Source of the DNA: JAWXUK01 sp044432725
GTDB lineage: Bacteria > Bacillota > Clostridia > Oscillospirales > Oscillospiraceae
Assembly: GCA_044432725.1 (NCBI GenBank)
Contig: JAWXUL010000046.1
Span: 1 to 12,717, forward strand
Length of the DNA: 12,717 nucleotides
Reading direction: 5' to 3'
Numbering within the stretch: position 1 is the first letter of the stretch; each line of letters begins with the position of its first letter. Positions 1 to 5,722 of the stretch are shown in pieces. The notes beneath the pieces are model-generated. The model worked only from the letters and a program-made list of their open reading frames with translations, had not been told where the DNA came from and did no database searches. A program made the translations under genes and the position numbers.

Positions 1-172
1 TTGGACTGTATTGGGCATATAGGATCAGAGAATCTGGGGGACTGTTTTTCAGTTCCCCTTACATCTAAAACTATGCAATAACAACAAGAGTGACCACAAT
101 ATCTTGTATAGTATGGTGATAGCTATTTCCCTCAAATTAGTTTATAGTAGTCTATGAAAGGGGGGCAAAAAG
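1..172. other. Non-coding left edge, possible end of an upstream gene
   Basis: No gene is recognisable here. Two short frames are open from the left edge, ending at TAA 66-68 and TAA 79-81. Either could be the tail of an upstream gene, but neither piece is diagnostic. The rest, about 90 bases before the microprotein gene, is AT-rich leader. TATAGT-like hexamers occur at 107-112 and 143-148, but no well-spaced -35 element accompanies them, so I do not call a promoter. Confidence 0.4.
36..58 (+). terminator. Stem-loop, terminator-like
   Basis: GGGGGACTG (36-44) pairs with CAGTTCCCC (50-58), giving nine pairs including one G-U, around a TTTTT loop. The downstream side is TTACATC rather than a clear T-run, so termination may be weak. 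It may mark the end of an upstream transcription unit. Confidence 0.4.
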
Positions 173-319
173 ATGGACGGACAATGTTTTGAACTGGGTA
201 ATTGCCCACTTTGTCATAGCCTGACATTCAATGGACGTTGTGAAAATCGAGATTGCCACCATCACTTCCATCCACACAAGATGTGGTATGAAGAAGATGA
301 TGAGGACGAAGATGACTAG
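173..319 (+). CDS. Cys/His-rich acidic-tailed microprotein (48 aa), probable zinc ribbon
   Basis: This is a short open frame with its own strong Shine-Dalgarno (AAAGGGGGG, 157-165) eight bases before ATG 173. The product has five cysteines, at residues 5, 11, 14, 23 and 28. C11-x2-C14 and C23-x4-C28 are spaced like a small zinc ribbon. A histidine cluster follows (H29-H31, H33, H35), and the last nine residues (40-48) are all Asp or Glu. The family is not recognised. The stop is 15 bases before the next start, so it is probably co-translated with the DUF6809-like gene. A metal-binding regulatory or DNA-mimic role is only a guess from composition; the ribosome binding site and the cysteine spacing are the evidence that it is real. 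Confidence 0.65.
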   Translation: MDGQCFELGNCPLCHSLTFNGRCENRDCHHHFHPHKMWYEEDDEDEDD

Positions 320-334
320 GAAAGGGGAAACACT

Positions 335-601
335 ATGCCAAACAGAACAATGATGTGCATACTCCATGACCATTTGGTGGAGGAAAAGCACGAGGTCACT
401 GGACAGGAGATCCGAAAAAAGGCTTCCGATTTAGTGGATGCTTTCATGGAAAGGTTAAACGAGGAAGAAAAGAAAGCCTTTGAAGAAATCCTCAACGCAG
501 GACTGCACACCGAATGCAACAGCAACGAAGATCACTTTGTGCTGGGATTTAGGACAGGATTTCAACTTGCCATGGAGGTGACCAGCTATGGAAACCAGTA
601 G
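335..601 (+). CDS. DUF6809-like small protein (88 aa)
   Basis: ATG 335 follows AGGAAAGGGG (319-328). The product is a short, mostly helical, charged protein. A central amphipathic helix (about residues 28-53) is followed by a C-terminal FVLGFRTGFQLAMEV segment (about 69-83). The 'F..GFR.G..L..E' ending is the pattern I associate with DUF6809, small proteins of Clostridia mobile elements. No enzymatic motif is visible and the function is unknown. It overlaps the next gene by 14 bases, so the two are probably translationally coupled. A regulatory role alongside the ribbon-helix-helix-like neighbour is plausible but unproven. Confidence 0.6.
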   Translation: MPNRTMMCILHDHLVEEKHEVTGQEIRKKASDLVDAFMERLNEEEKKAFEEILNAGLHTECNSNEDHFVLGFRTGFQLAMEVTSYGNQ

Positions 602-1079
602 TTTGTGTGCAAAAATCCCAGTAGACCTTCACCAAAAAGTGAGAGAGAAGCAACAAGAAAGCAATATGCCTCTGGGTGATTACATGGCAGACTTGCTGGA
701 AAAATTTTTTAAGATGACGGAGGGTAAAACCATGAGCGACAAAACAAGAACCGTAGCCTGTCAGGTGACAGAGGAGGATTTCTACCGACTGAAGGCACAC
801 GTCAATCGCATCGGTGAGAAACAAAAAGAATTTATTTACAAGGTGATTTTTGATGTGATTACCGCCGCCGAAGCAGAAATCCCCGTGGCAGAACTCCAAG
901 AACAGCTTTTGGAAGCAGAAATTGCTGGGGAGAAGAAGCAAAGAAATCGGAATCCTCAAGCAGAGGAGGACAACAACACGGCAGAATCAGCCAACATGGC
1001 AGAAGAAAATCAAGAAGAACCTGAAGAAGCTACCTCCTACCAAGAAGAACAGCAGGAGGAAATCAGCGAATCTGCCTAA
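588..1079 (+). CDS. Protein with two ribbon-helix-helix-like units and acidic tail (163 aa)
   Basis: ATG 588 lies seven bases after GGAGGTG (574-580), inside the end of the preceding gene. Residues about 4-42 and 53-95 each look like a short beta strand followed by two helices (SLCAKIPVDLHQKV... and RTVACQVTEEDFYRL...), the shape of a ribbon-helix-helix DNA-binding unit. From about residue 95 the protein becomes Glu/Gln/Ala-rich and probably disordered, with a strongly acidic end. An in-frame ATG at 732 (Met49), right before the second unit, has its own strong Shine-Dalgarno, so a 115-residue short form is possible. The gene ends just upstream of an intrinsic terminator. Likely roles are autoregulator or relaxosome accessory protein. 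The family is not firmly recognised. Confidence 0.65.
   Translation: METSSLCAKIPVDLHQKVREKQQESNMPLGDYMADLLEKFFKMTEGKTMSDKTRTVACQVTEEDFYRLKAHVNRIGEKQKEFIYKVIFDVITAAEAEIPVAELQEQLLEAEIAGEKKQRNRNPQAEEDNNTAESANMAEENQEEPEEATSYQEEQQEEISESA
718..725 (+). promoter_or_regulatory. Internal Shine-Dalgarno for a possible short form of the RHH-like protein
   Basis: CGGAGGGT lies six bases before an in-frame ATG at 732, inside the 588-1079 gene. The match to the anti-Shine-Dalgarno is as good as that of the annotated start, and it falls exactly between the two ribbon-helix-helix-like units. Confidence 0.5.
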
Positions 1080-1097
1080 AAGCAAAAGCCAAAACAC

Positions 1098-1138
1098 AAA
1101 GCACAGTCTGTGAACACCCACAAGACTGTGCTTTTTTT
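1098..1138 (+). terminator. Intrinsic terminator after the small regulatory genes
   Basis: AAAGCACAGTCT (1098-1109) and AGACTGTGCTTT (1123-1134) form a perfect 12-bp stem around a 13-base loop. The right arm runs into a seven-T tract (1132-1138). It lies 19 bases after the stop at 1079 and separates the regulatory genes from the VirB6-like gene that starts at 1176. Confidence 0.9.
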
Positions 1139-1175
1139 GTGTAAACATGAGAAAAAATAGAATGGAGGTGAATTT

Positions 1176-2084
1176 ATGTTTCTAATCGATTTAGTCATAA
1201 GTGATGTGCTAGGTCAAATTGTGGACTGGATCTACGGTCAAATCATCGGCTTTTTAGTAGGATTTTTTGAACTCATGGGCAACATGGGGGTAGAACTCTT
1301 TGAACTATCGTGGACCCAATCCATCGTGCTATTCTTTTCTCGCCTTGGCTGGGCATTGTACGTTGTGGGATTGGTGGTCGCCGTCTTTGAATGTGGCATC
1401 GAGTGCCAAAGTGGTCGTGGATCGGTGAAAGACGTGTGTTTGAATGCCGTAAAAGGCTTCATGGCAGTGTCTTTGTTCTCTGTTGTGCCTGTAAAACTAT
1501 ATTCTTTGTGCGTAAACTTACAGGGGCAACTCAGCGATGGACTCACAGGGAGGGGAACTTCTTTGGGTGACCTCGCCACGGATATTTTAGATGATTTCGG
1601 TCAGGTTTCCGACAATGGCTTAATGTCAGACGTAGTGAATGGACTAACCCCCTTCCCCTCTGCCACTTTGGTGCTGTTTATCATCATCATGGTAGGCTAT
1701 GCCGTCATAAAAGTGTTCTTTGCAAACTTGAAACGTGGTGGAATTCTGTTGACACAAATCTGTGTAGGTAGTTTGTATATGTTTTCAGTGCCACGAGGAT
1801 ACTCAGACGGTTTTTTTCAGTGGTGCAAACAGGTCATCGCACTGTGTTTTACCACATTTATGCAAGCAACTATCCTGACAGCAGGTCTTTTAATCTTGCT
1901 AGACCACCCACTGACAGGACTAGGCGTGATGTTGTCTGCAACGGAGATCCCAAGAATAGCAGAAGCCTTTGGTCTGGACAGCAGTACCAAATTCAATGTG
2001 ATGGGTAGTATTTACTCAGCACAAACAGCAGTGAACCTATCCAAAACGGTGTTGAATGCCGTATCCCCAGCGAAAGTACCTTAA
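1176..2084 (+). CDS. VirB6/TrbL-like conjugal transfer membrane protein (302 aa)
   Basis: This is probably the polytopic inner-membrane channel subunit of the type IV secretion system. ATG 1176 follows GGAGGTG (1164-1170). Hydrophobic segments stand out at roughly residues 20-42, 47-70, 88-108, 160-183, 188-206 and 215-242, with a short amphipathic start. A Gly/Asp/Ser-rich extramembrane stretch lies between about 110 and 155. The C-terminal 60 residues are polar and small-residue rich. The topology and its position as first gene of the transfer block match the VirB6/TrbL-like proteins of Clostridia ICEs (possibly the DUF6045 group, from memory). No catalytic motif is expected. It is separated from its usual partners PrgI and VirB4 by the 2117-4780 cargo block. 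Confidence 0.8.
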   Translation: MFLIDLVISDVLGQIVDWIYGQIIGFLVGFFELMGNMGVELFELSWTQSIVLFFSRLGWALYVVGLVVAVFECGIECQSGRGSVKDVCLNAVKGFMAVSLFSVVPVKLYSLCVNLQGQLSDGLTGRGTSLGDLATDILDDFGQVSDNGLMSDVVNGLTPFPSATLVLFIIIMVGYAVIKVFFANLKRGGILLTQICVGSLYMFSVPRGYSDGFFQWCKQVIALCFTTFMQATILTAGLLILLDHPLTGLGVMLSATEIPRIAEAFGLDSSTKFNVMGSIYSAQTAVNLSKTVLNAVSPAKVP

Positions 2085-2116
2085 GAAAATGTTTTTTGAC
2101 AGAGAAAGGAATTTTT

Positions 2117-2491
2117 ATGAAATTGATTTATGTAGCCTCCCCTTATGATGGGAGCATGGAAAAGAACGTGGCATTCGCCAAAGCTGGCTGTGATTTTGTG
2201 ATGAAACAAGGTCACGGCTTTTTTGCACCTCACCTGACTTACACGAAGATTTTAGACGAAAGTGACCCACGACAACGACAAAAAGGATTGGAAATGGCTC
2301 TCACCATGCTGACTCGTTGCGATGAACTGTGGGTGTTCGGTGAAAACATCACCCAAGCCATGAGCATTGAAATGGATTATGCCAAACAGCAAGGCATTCC
2401 TGTCCGTCAGATTTCGGCAGAGGAATATCAGAAGCCTGTCCAAACTGTGGAGATGATGGCAGAACTGATTCCTCAGATGGCTGTTTGCTGA
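2117..2491 (+). CDS. Nucleoside 2-deoxyribosyltransferase-fold protein (DUF4406/DUF7768-like), copy 1
   Basis: The product is 124 residues starting at ATG 2117, seven bases after AAAGGA (2105-2110); a TTG upstream at 2096 lacks a suitable site. It opens with a beta strand and the IYVASPY motif (S8-P9-Y10), then EKN, FFAPHL and DELWVFG. The spacing is that of the Rossmann-like deoxyribosyltransferase superfamily (DUF4406, now partly DUF7768). E85, in MSIEMDYA, sits where the family's catalytic glutamate is expected. Relatives cleave or transfer N-glycosidic bonds of nucleosides or nucleotides; the substrate here is unknown. It is adjacent to a close paralogue and upstream of a DNA methyltransferase, which suggests a job in nucleotide chemistry or host-defence interplay. 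That last point is inference. Confidence 0.8.
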   Translation: MKLIYVASPYDGSMEKNVAFAKAGCDFVMKQGHGFFAPHLTYTKILDESDPRQRQKGLEMALTMLTRCDELWVFGENITQAMSIEMDYAKQQGIPVRQISAEEYQKPVQTVEMMAELIPQMAVC

Positions 2492-2507
2492 CAAGGAGTG
2501 TGATTGG

Positions 2508-2900
2508 ATGAAATTTATTTACGTTGCCTCCCCTTATGCTGGGGACGTGGAGAAAAATGTGACTTTTGCCAAAGATGCCTGTGAATTTACACGGCAACAA
2601 GGCCATGCCTTCTTTGCTCCACATCTTTTTTACACACAACTTCTGGACGATTCTGTGCCAGAACAAAGAGAACAAGGTCTGAAAATGGGCATCACGGCAC
2701 TGGATCGCAGCGATGAACTGTGGGTCTTCGGCAGGACAATCTCCACTGGTATGAAAAAGGAAATTGAGTATGCCCAGAAAAAAGGTATCCCCATCTGCCA
2801 CATTTCAGAGCAAGAGATGGGAGAAAAGCTGGGCAAAGAACTGAGTCAAAAACCGCCTCCAGACTTGGATTTACCTCCTTGGGAGATGGCTTCATGCTGA
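2508..2900 (+). CDS. Nucleoside 2-deoxyribosyltransferase-fold protein (DUF4406/DUF7768-like), copy 2
   Basis: This is a tandem paralogue of the preceding gene, 130 residues, with AAGGAG (2493-2498) nine bases before ATG 2508. Aligned by hand, about 60 of 104 residues match copy 1. The identical blocks include IYVASPY, EKNV, FFAPHL and DELWVFG, and the candidate catalytic E85 is at the same position (KEIEYA). The extra C-terminus (about residues 104-130) is Lys/Pro-rich and carries PPWEMASC. The stop overlaps the methyltransferase start (ATG 2894 within ATGCTGA), so the two are translationally coupled. The duplication is old enough for the copies to have diverged in the specificity-bearing loops after FFAPHL and around residue 76, so they may act on different substrates or form a heteromer. 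Confidence 0.8.
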   Translation: MKFIYVASPYAGDVEKNVTFAKDACEFTRQQGHAFFAPHLFYTQLLDDSVPEQREQGLKMGITALDRSDELWVFGRTISTGMKKEIEYAQKKGIPICHISEQEMGEKLGKELSQKPPPDLDLPPWEMASC

Positions 2901-4780
2901 CATTAGGTTCTCTTTTTGATGGCATCGGTGGTTTTCCTTTGGCGGCAGTCCACAATGGGATTGTGCCAGTTTGGGCAAGCGAGATTGAAAAGTTTCCCAT
3001 GGAGGTGACAAAAGTACGATTTCCTGAGATGGAGCATTTTGGTGACATCACCAAGCTAAAGGGTAGCGAGCTACCCCCTGTGGACATCATCACTGGTGGC
3101 TCACCTTGTCAAGATTTATCTGTGGCGGCGGGAATTCGGAAAGGATTGCAAGGAGAACGCTCTGGTCTGTTTATGGATCAGGTTAGAATAGTAAAGGAGA
3201 TGAGAGAAAATGACAAATCACGAGGACGGACAGCTGAGTATGTTCGACCACGATTCATGGTCTGGGAAAACGTCCCCGGAGCCTTTAGCAGTGCAGAAGG
3301 TGAGGACTTTCGATGCGTTCTCGAAGAAATCGTCCGAATCAGTCACCACGGCTGTGATGTGCCTCGACCTGACACAGGGAAATGGGAATCTGCTGGGGCA
3401 ATCGTATTGGGAGATGAATTCTCTCTGGCTTGGCGAGTTTTGGATGCTCACGGCTGGGGAGTTCCCCAACGGCGCCGTAGAATCTACCTTATCGCAGATT
3501 TTGCAGGACTCAGCGCCCCTGAAATACTATTTAAGCAAGAAAGCCTGTGCTGGGATTCTGCGGAGAGCCAAAGAACGTGGGAAAACCCTCCCACCCCAAC
3601 TGGAAGTGGCACTGAAGATTCAAGCCGAGGACGAATCAGAAGTTTCCATGTGAATCAAAGACATGAAGTCATTGAAACCCCAGAAATCACTGGTGCTTTG
3701 CTTGCCACCCAAAACCAACAAATGCAGACCTTCATCACCGAAGAACCTCTCCTCTGCGTAGCAGACCAAGGTGGGGAACGGATGGATATTTACGACAACA
3801 TGGTGGGAACCTTGAAAGCGAGCATGGCTGGAAAAGTCCCCATGGTGCTAGGAAGTACCAAACCCAATGCTGAAATTTGCGAAGATGTGTCCCCAACCTT
3901 AACCGCTTCTGCTGGGTCTGGAGGTGGAAACGCACCTCTACTTTTTGACAATCATAGACGAGATTGCAGATATGACGGACCTTTGGAAGTGTCCCCAACC
4001 CTGATGCGACACTTGGGAACAGGAGGAAATAATTCCCCTCTCTTGATCAACAAGGCAAAGGTGTTCTCTTTGGATTCCAAAGAAAGTAATTCCATGAAAT
4101 CCCCTAATCCTTTTTCTGGTTGTAGAGAAACAGAACTGGCAAGAACACTGGACACCAGCAATCCAGACCCCTCAAAAAATCAAGGTGGCATTGCGATTTT
4201 GCAAGAAAGCCAAGAAGAAAATCTGGAACCTAGCATCTGTATTGCTGGGAACATCATCGGCAGAGAGGTGGAGCATGGTGGGAACGGCTTTGGATTTCAG
4301 GAAGAAATTTCCTACACCCTCACTGGTGCTGACCGCCATGCCGTCCTCCCCTACCAAGAAGTGGTGGGTGCTTTGATGTGCCGTGACTGCAAAGGTGTGA
4401 ATGACCGATATGTAGAAGCAAACAAGTGCGTGATTGATGGAAGCTATCAGGAAACCGTGGGTGCTTTGTGTAGTAGTGATGACAAAGGAATCAATAATCA
4501 GTATGTTTCACAAGACAAGTGTGTTATAGATAAGCAAAATCCTGTCAGTCGGAAGCTAATCCGTAGATTAACACCTTTAGAATGTGAAAGATTGCAAGGA
4601 TTTCCTGATTACTGGACGGAAATCCCTAAATGCTCTGACTCAGCACGATACAAGGCTCTGGGAAATTCCGTGGCTGTGCCTTGTGTGGATTTTGTTTTGA
4701 GAGGTGTGGCTTGGGTGCTACAAAAAATGTATGCAAACGAAGAAATTGAACTTTGTGAAGAAAACAACGTAAAGGAGTGA
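2894..4780 (+). CDS. C5-cytosine DNA methyltransferase with repeat-expanded recognition region (628 aa)
   Basis: It transfers a methyl group from S-adenosylmethionine to C5 of cytosine in a target site. ATG 2894 (GGGAG at 2881-2885) is preferred over TTG 2879. Conserved motifs are in order: I, FDGIGGF (residues 8-14); IV, SPCQ with catalytic C72; VI, ENV (125-127); VIII, QRRRRIYLIA (192-201); IX, RRLTPLECERLQGFP (557-571); X, GNSVAVP (590-596). All appear intact. The stretch between VIII and IX (about 205-555) is some 350 residues, far longer than in single-specificity Dcm enzymes. It is built of degenerate repeats of the type 'TLxA...P.L' plus two 31-residue units at 487-517 and 518-548. Phage and ICE enzymes of this kind probably shield the element from host restriction. 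No cognate restriction enzyme is visible, so it looks solitary. It contains a nested gene in another frame. Confidence 0.95.
   Translation: MLTLGSLFDGIGGFPLAAVHNGIVPVWASEIEKFPMEVTKVRFPEMEHFGDITKLKGSELPPVDIITGGSPCQDLSVAAGIRKGLQGERSGLFMDQVRIVKEMRENDKSRGRTAEYVRPRFMVWENVPGAFSSAEGEDFRCVLEEIVRISHHGCDVPRPDTGKWESAGAIVLGDEFSLAWRVLDAHGWGVPQRRRRIYLIADFAGLSAPEILFKQESLCWDSAESQRTWENPPTPTGSGTEDSSRGRIRSFHVNQRHEVIETPEITGALLATQNQQMQTFITEEPLLCVADQGGERMDIYDNMVGTLKASMAGKVPMVLGSTKPNAEICEDVSPTLTASAGSGGGNAPLLFDNHRRDCRYDGPLEVSPTLMRHLGTGGNNSPLLINKAKVFSLDSKESNSMKSPNPFSGCRETELARTLDTSNPDPSKNQGGIAILQESQEENLEPSICIAGNIIGREVEHGGNGFGFQEEISYTLTGADRHAVLPYQEVVGALMCRDCKGVNDRYVEANKCVIDGSYQETVGALCSSDDKGINNQYVSQDKCVIDKQNPVSRKLIRRLTPLECERLQGFPDYWTEIPKCSDSARYKALGNSVAVPCVDFVLRGVAWVLQKMYANEEIELCEENNVKE
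3193..3200 (+). promoter_or_regulatory. Shine-Dalgarno of the nested gene, inside the methyltransferase gene
   Basis: AAAGGAGA is nine bases before ATG 3210. It is within the methyltransferase coding sequence, where it encodes part of VKEMRE, so its presence at optimal spacing in front of an out-of-frame ATG is unlikely to be required for the methyltransferase itself. Confidence 0.7.
3210..3653 (+). CDS. Nested overlapping gene inside the methyltransferase (147 aa)
   Basis: A 147-codon open frame lies wholly within the methyltransferase gene, shifted to another + frame, with its own Shine-Dalgarno. The protein begins with a GQLSMFD motif (residues 7-13) followed by a Ser/Thr/Pro-rich segment, with a WEMNSLWLGEF motif in the middle. 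It ends with KYYLSKKACAGILRRAKERG and LPPQLEVALKIQA. From memory, small hypothetical proteins with the same opening and the same 'LSQIL...KYYLS..AC.GIL.RA..RGK.LP' ending occur beside or inside methyltransferase genes in Clostridia prophages and ICEs. That makes this more than a shadow frame. The function is unknown; a helper or anti-restriction partner of the methyltransferase is conjecture. The same DNA also encodes methyltransferase residues about 106-253, including the conserved ENV and QRRRR motifs. Confidence 0.65.
   Translation: MTNHEDGQLSMFDHDSWSGKTSPEPLAVQKVRTFDAFSKKSSESVTTAVMCLDLTQGNGNLLGQSYWEMNSLWLGEFWMLTAGEFPNGAVESTLSQILQDSAPLKYYLSKKACAGILRRAKERGKTLPPQLEVALKIQAEDESEVSM
3680..4533 (+). 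repeat. Degenerate protein-level repeats in the methyltransferase recognition region
   Basis: About eight related units can be read: TGALLATQNQQ, GTLKASMAGKVPMVL, SPTLTASAGSGGGNAPLL, SPTLMRHLGTGGNNSPLL, ARTLDTSNPDPSKN, SYTLTGADRHAVLPY, and two 31-residue copies beginning YQEVVGAL and YQETVGAL (4352-4444 and 4445-4537). The last pair shares 18 of 31 residues, while the DNA between copies has diverged. The units fall where the target-recognition domain lies in C5 methyltransferases. Confidence 0.7.
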
Positions 4781-4784
4781 TTCC

Positions 4785-5072
4785 ATGTATATTTACCCCG
4801 ACAATTTAACAGGAAAGGCTACCCTATTCCTCTGGGCATTGCCAGACGTGGTGGTCATTGGTGTGGGTGCTTTGATTTCTGTGTTCGCCTTGGCACAACT
4901 GAATTTTATGGTGCCGATCATCCTCACAGCAACCTATGCCTTCCTGTCCATTCGCTTTGATGATACCTGTATCTTGGATTTTTTGAAGTATGCCTCGGCT
5001 TTTCTCTTCAGAAAACCTCAGACTTTTTATTGGAAACCAGCCAAAACACTGGACTTAGAGGATGAAGAATAA
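4785..5072 (+). CDS. PrgI family conjugation protein, VirB3-like (95 aa)
   Basis: This is a small membrane subunit of the type IV secretion channel. ATG 4785 follows AAAGGAG (4771-4777). The protein starts with YIYPDNLTGKATLFLWALPD. Two adjacent hydrophobic segments follow, at about residues 22-42 and 44-60, then a basic/aromatic region (RKPQTFYWKP) and an acidic end (LEDEE). This layout, together with its place directly before the TraC-like and VirB4 genes, is that of PrgI/VirB3-like proteins in Gram-positive conjugative elements. It presumably anchors VirB4 to the membrane. Four bases separate it from the methyltransferase stop, so the cargo block and the transfer genes are read as one operon. 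Confidence 0.85.
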   Translation: MYIYPDNLTGKATLFLWALPDVVVIGVGALISVFALAQLNFMVPIILTATYAFLSIRFDDTCILDFLKYASAFLFRKPQTFYWKPAKTLDLEDEE

Positions 5073-5094
5073 ATTTTGAAAGGAGTGAAAACAA

Positions 5095-5667
5095 ATGGCA
5101 AAGACAAAAGAAGTCCCCAGCACTCGCCAGCTTCTGGGGATCAAGAAAATCACAGACCAGAGCCTCGTGACAGAAAAAGGGGAACTGGTCTTTTTCATGT
5201 TGAAACCCACCAACATTTCTGTGCTGTCCGACAGCAACATCAGTGGCAGAATCTATGCTTTGATGAACGTGCTGAAAGGTCTGCCTGAACTGGAAATGCT
5301 GTGCCTGAACTCTCGTGAAAACTTCGAGGAAATCAAGGGTTACCTGAAAAAGCGAATGGACCAAGAGGAAAATCCAGTGATCCGAAAGTTGCTTGAGTAT
5401 GATGGCAAGGCACTAGACCGAATGCAGGTGAGCATGGCAACAGCAAGGGAATTTCTCATTGTGATTCGCTTGAAAGACGAGAAGGAAGCAGAACTTCAGC
5501 AGTTTCTCTTGCGAATCGAAAAATCCCTGAAAGACCAAGGCTTTATCTGTAAGAAGGCAGACAGCAACGACATCAAAAGAATCCTTGGGGTGTACTTCGA
5601 GCAGAACGTCACCCAAGACCGCTATGAAGATTTTGATGGAGAGAGATGGGTCGTTTTTAATGACTAG
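5095..5667 (+). CDS. TraC-like / VirB4 N-terminal-like transfer protein (190 aa)
   Basis: ATG 5095 has AAAGGAG (5080-5086) before it. The sequence has an FFMLKPTNISVLS strand region (about residues 34-46), then LEMLCLNSRENFEEIKGYLKKR (about 66-87) and MATAREFLIVIRLK (about 113-126). I associate this order with the TraC-like domain found N-terminal to, or separate from, VirB4-type ATPases in Gram-positive elements. No Walker motif is present, so it is not itself an ATPase. It lies between PrgI and VirB4 and probably assists VirB4 assembly. The C-terminal third, with KKADSNDIKRILGVYFEQN, looks like a helical interaction module. Confidence 0.7.
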   Translation: MAKTKEVPSTRQLLGIKKITDQSLVTEKGELVFFMLKPTNISVLSDSNISGRIYALMNVLKGLPELEMLCLNSRENFEEIKGYLKKRMDQEENPVIRKLLEYDGKALDRMQVSMATAREFLIVIRLKDEKEAELQQFLLRIEKSLKDQGFICKKADSNDIKRILGVYFEQNVTQDRYEDFDGERWVVFND

Positions 5668-5722
5668 CTGTCTTTTTTCTCTGTGATGGCTTCAAAAATT
5701 CAAAACAGGAAAGGAAAAATCT

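Noticed and set aside
95..112. NrdR-box-like sequence (CACAATATCTTGTAT)
   Set aside because: It partly matches the ACAC-ATAT-TGT consensus, but I see no second, correctly phased box and no ribonucleotide reductase gene nearby. An AT-rich leader easily yields such a match.
549..959. 136-codon minus strand frame
   Set aside because: It is antisense to two well-supported genes with ribosome binding sites, and it carries no motif or start signal of its own.
922..1113. 63-codon + frame overlapping the tail of the RHH-like gene
   Set aside because: It is an extremely Lys/Arg/Gln-rich shifted reading of a Glu/Gln-rich low-complexity tail, and it runs into the terminator stem. It is a shadow frame.
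4185..4376. 63-codon + strand frame inside the methyltransferase gene
   Set aside because: It has no ribosome binding site, a basic and low-information product, and lies in the repeat region where frames stay open by composition. Unlike the 3210-3653 frame it shows no motif I recognise.
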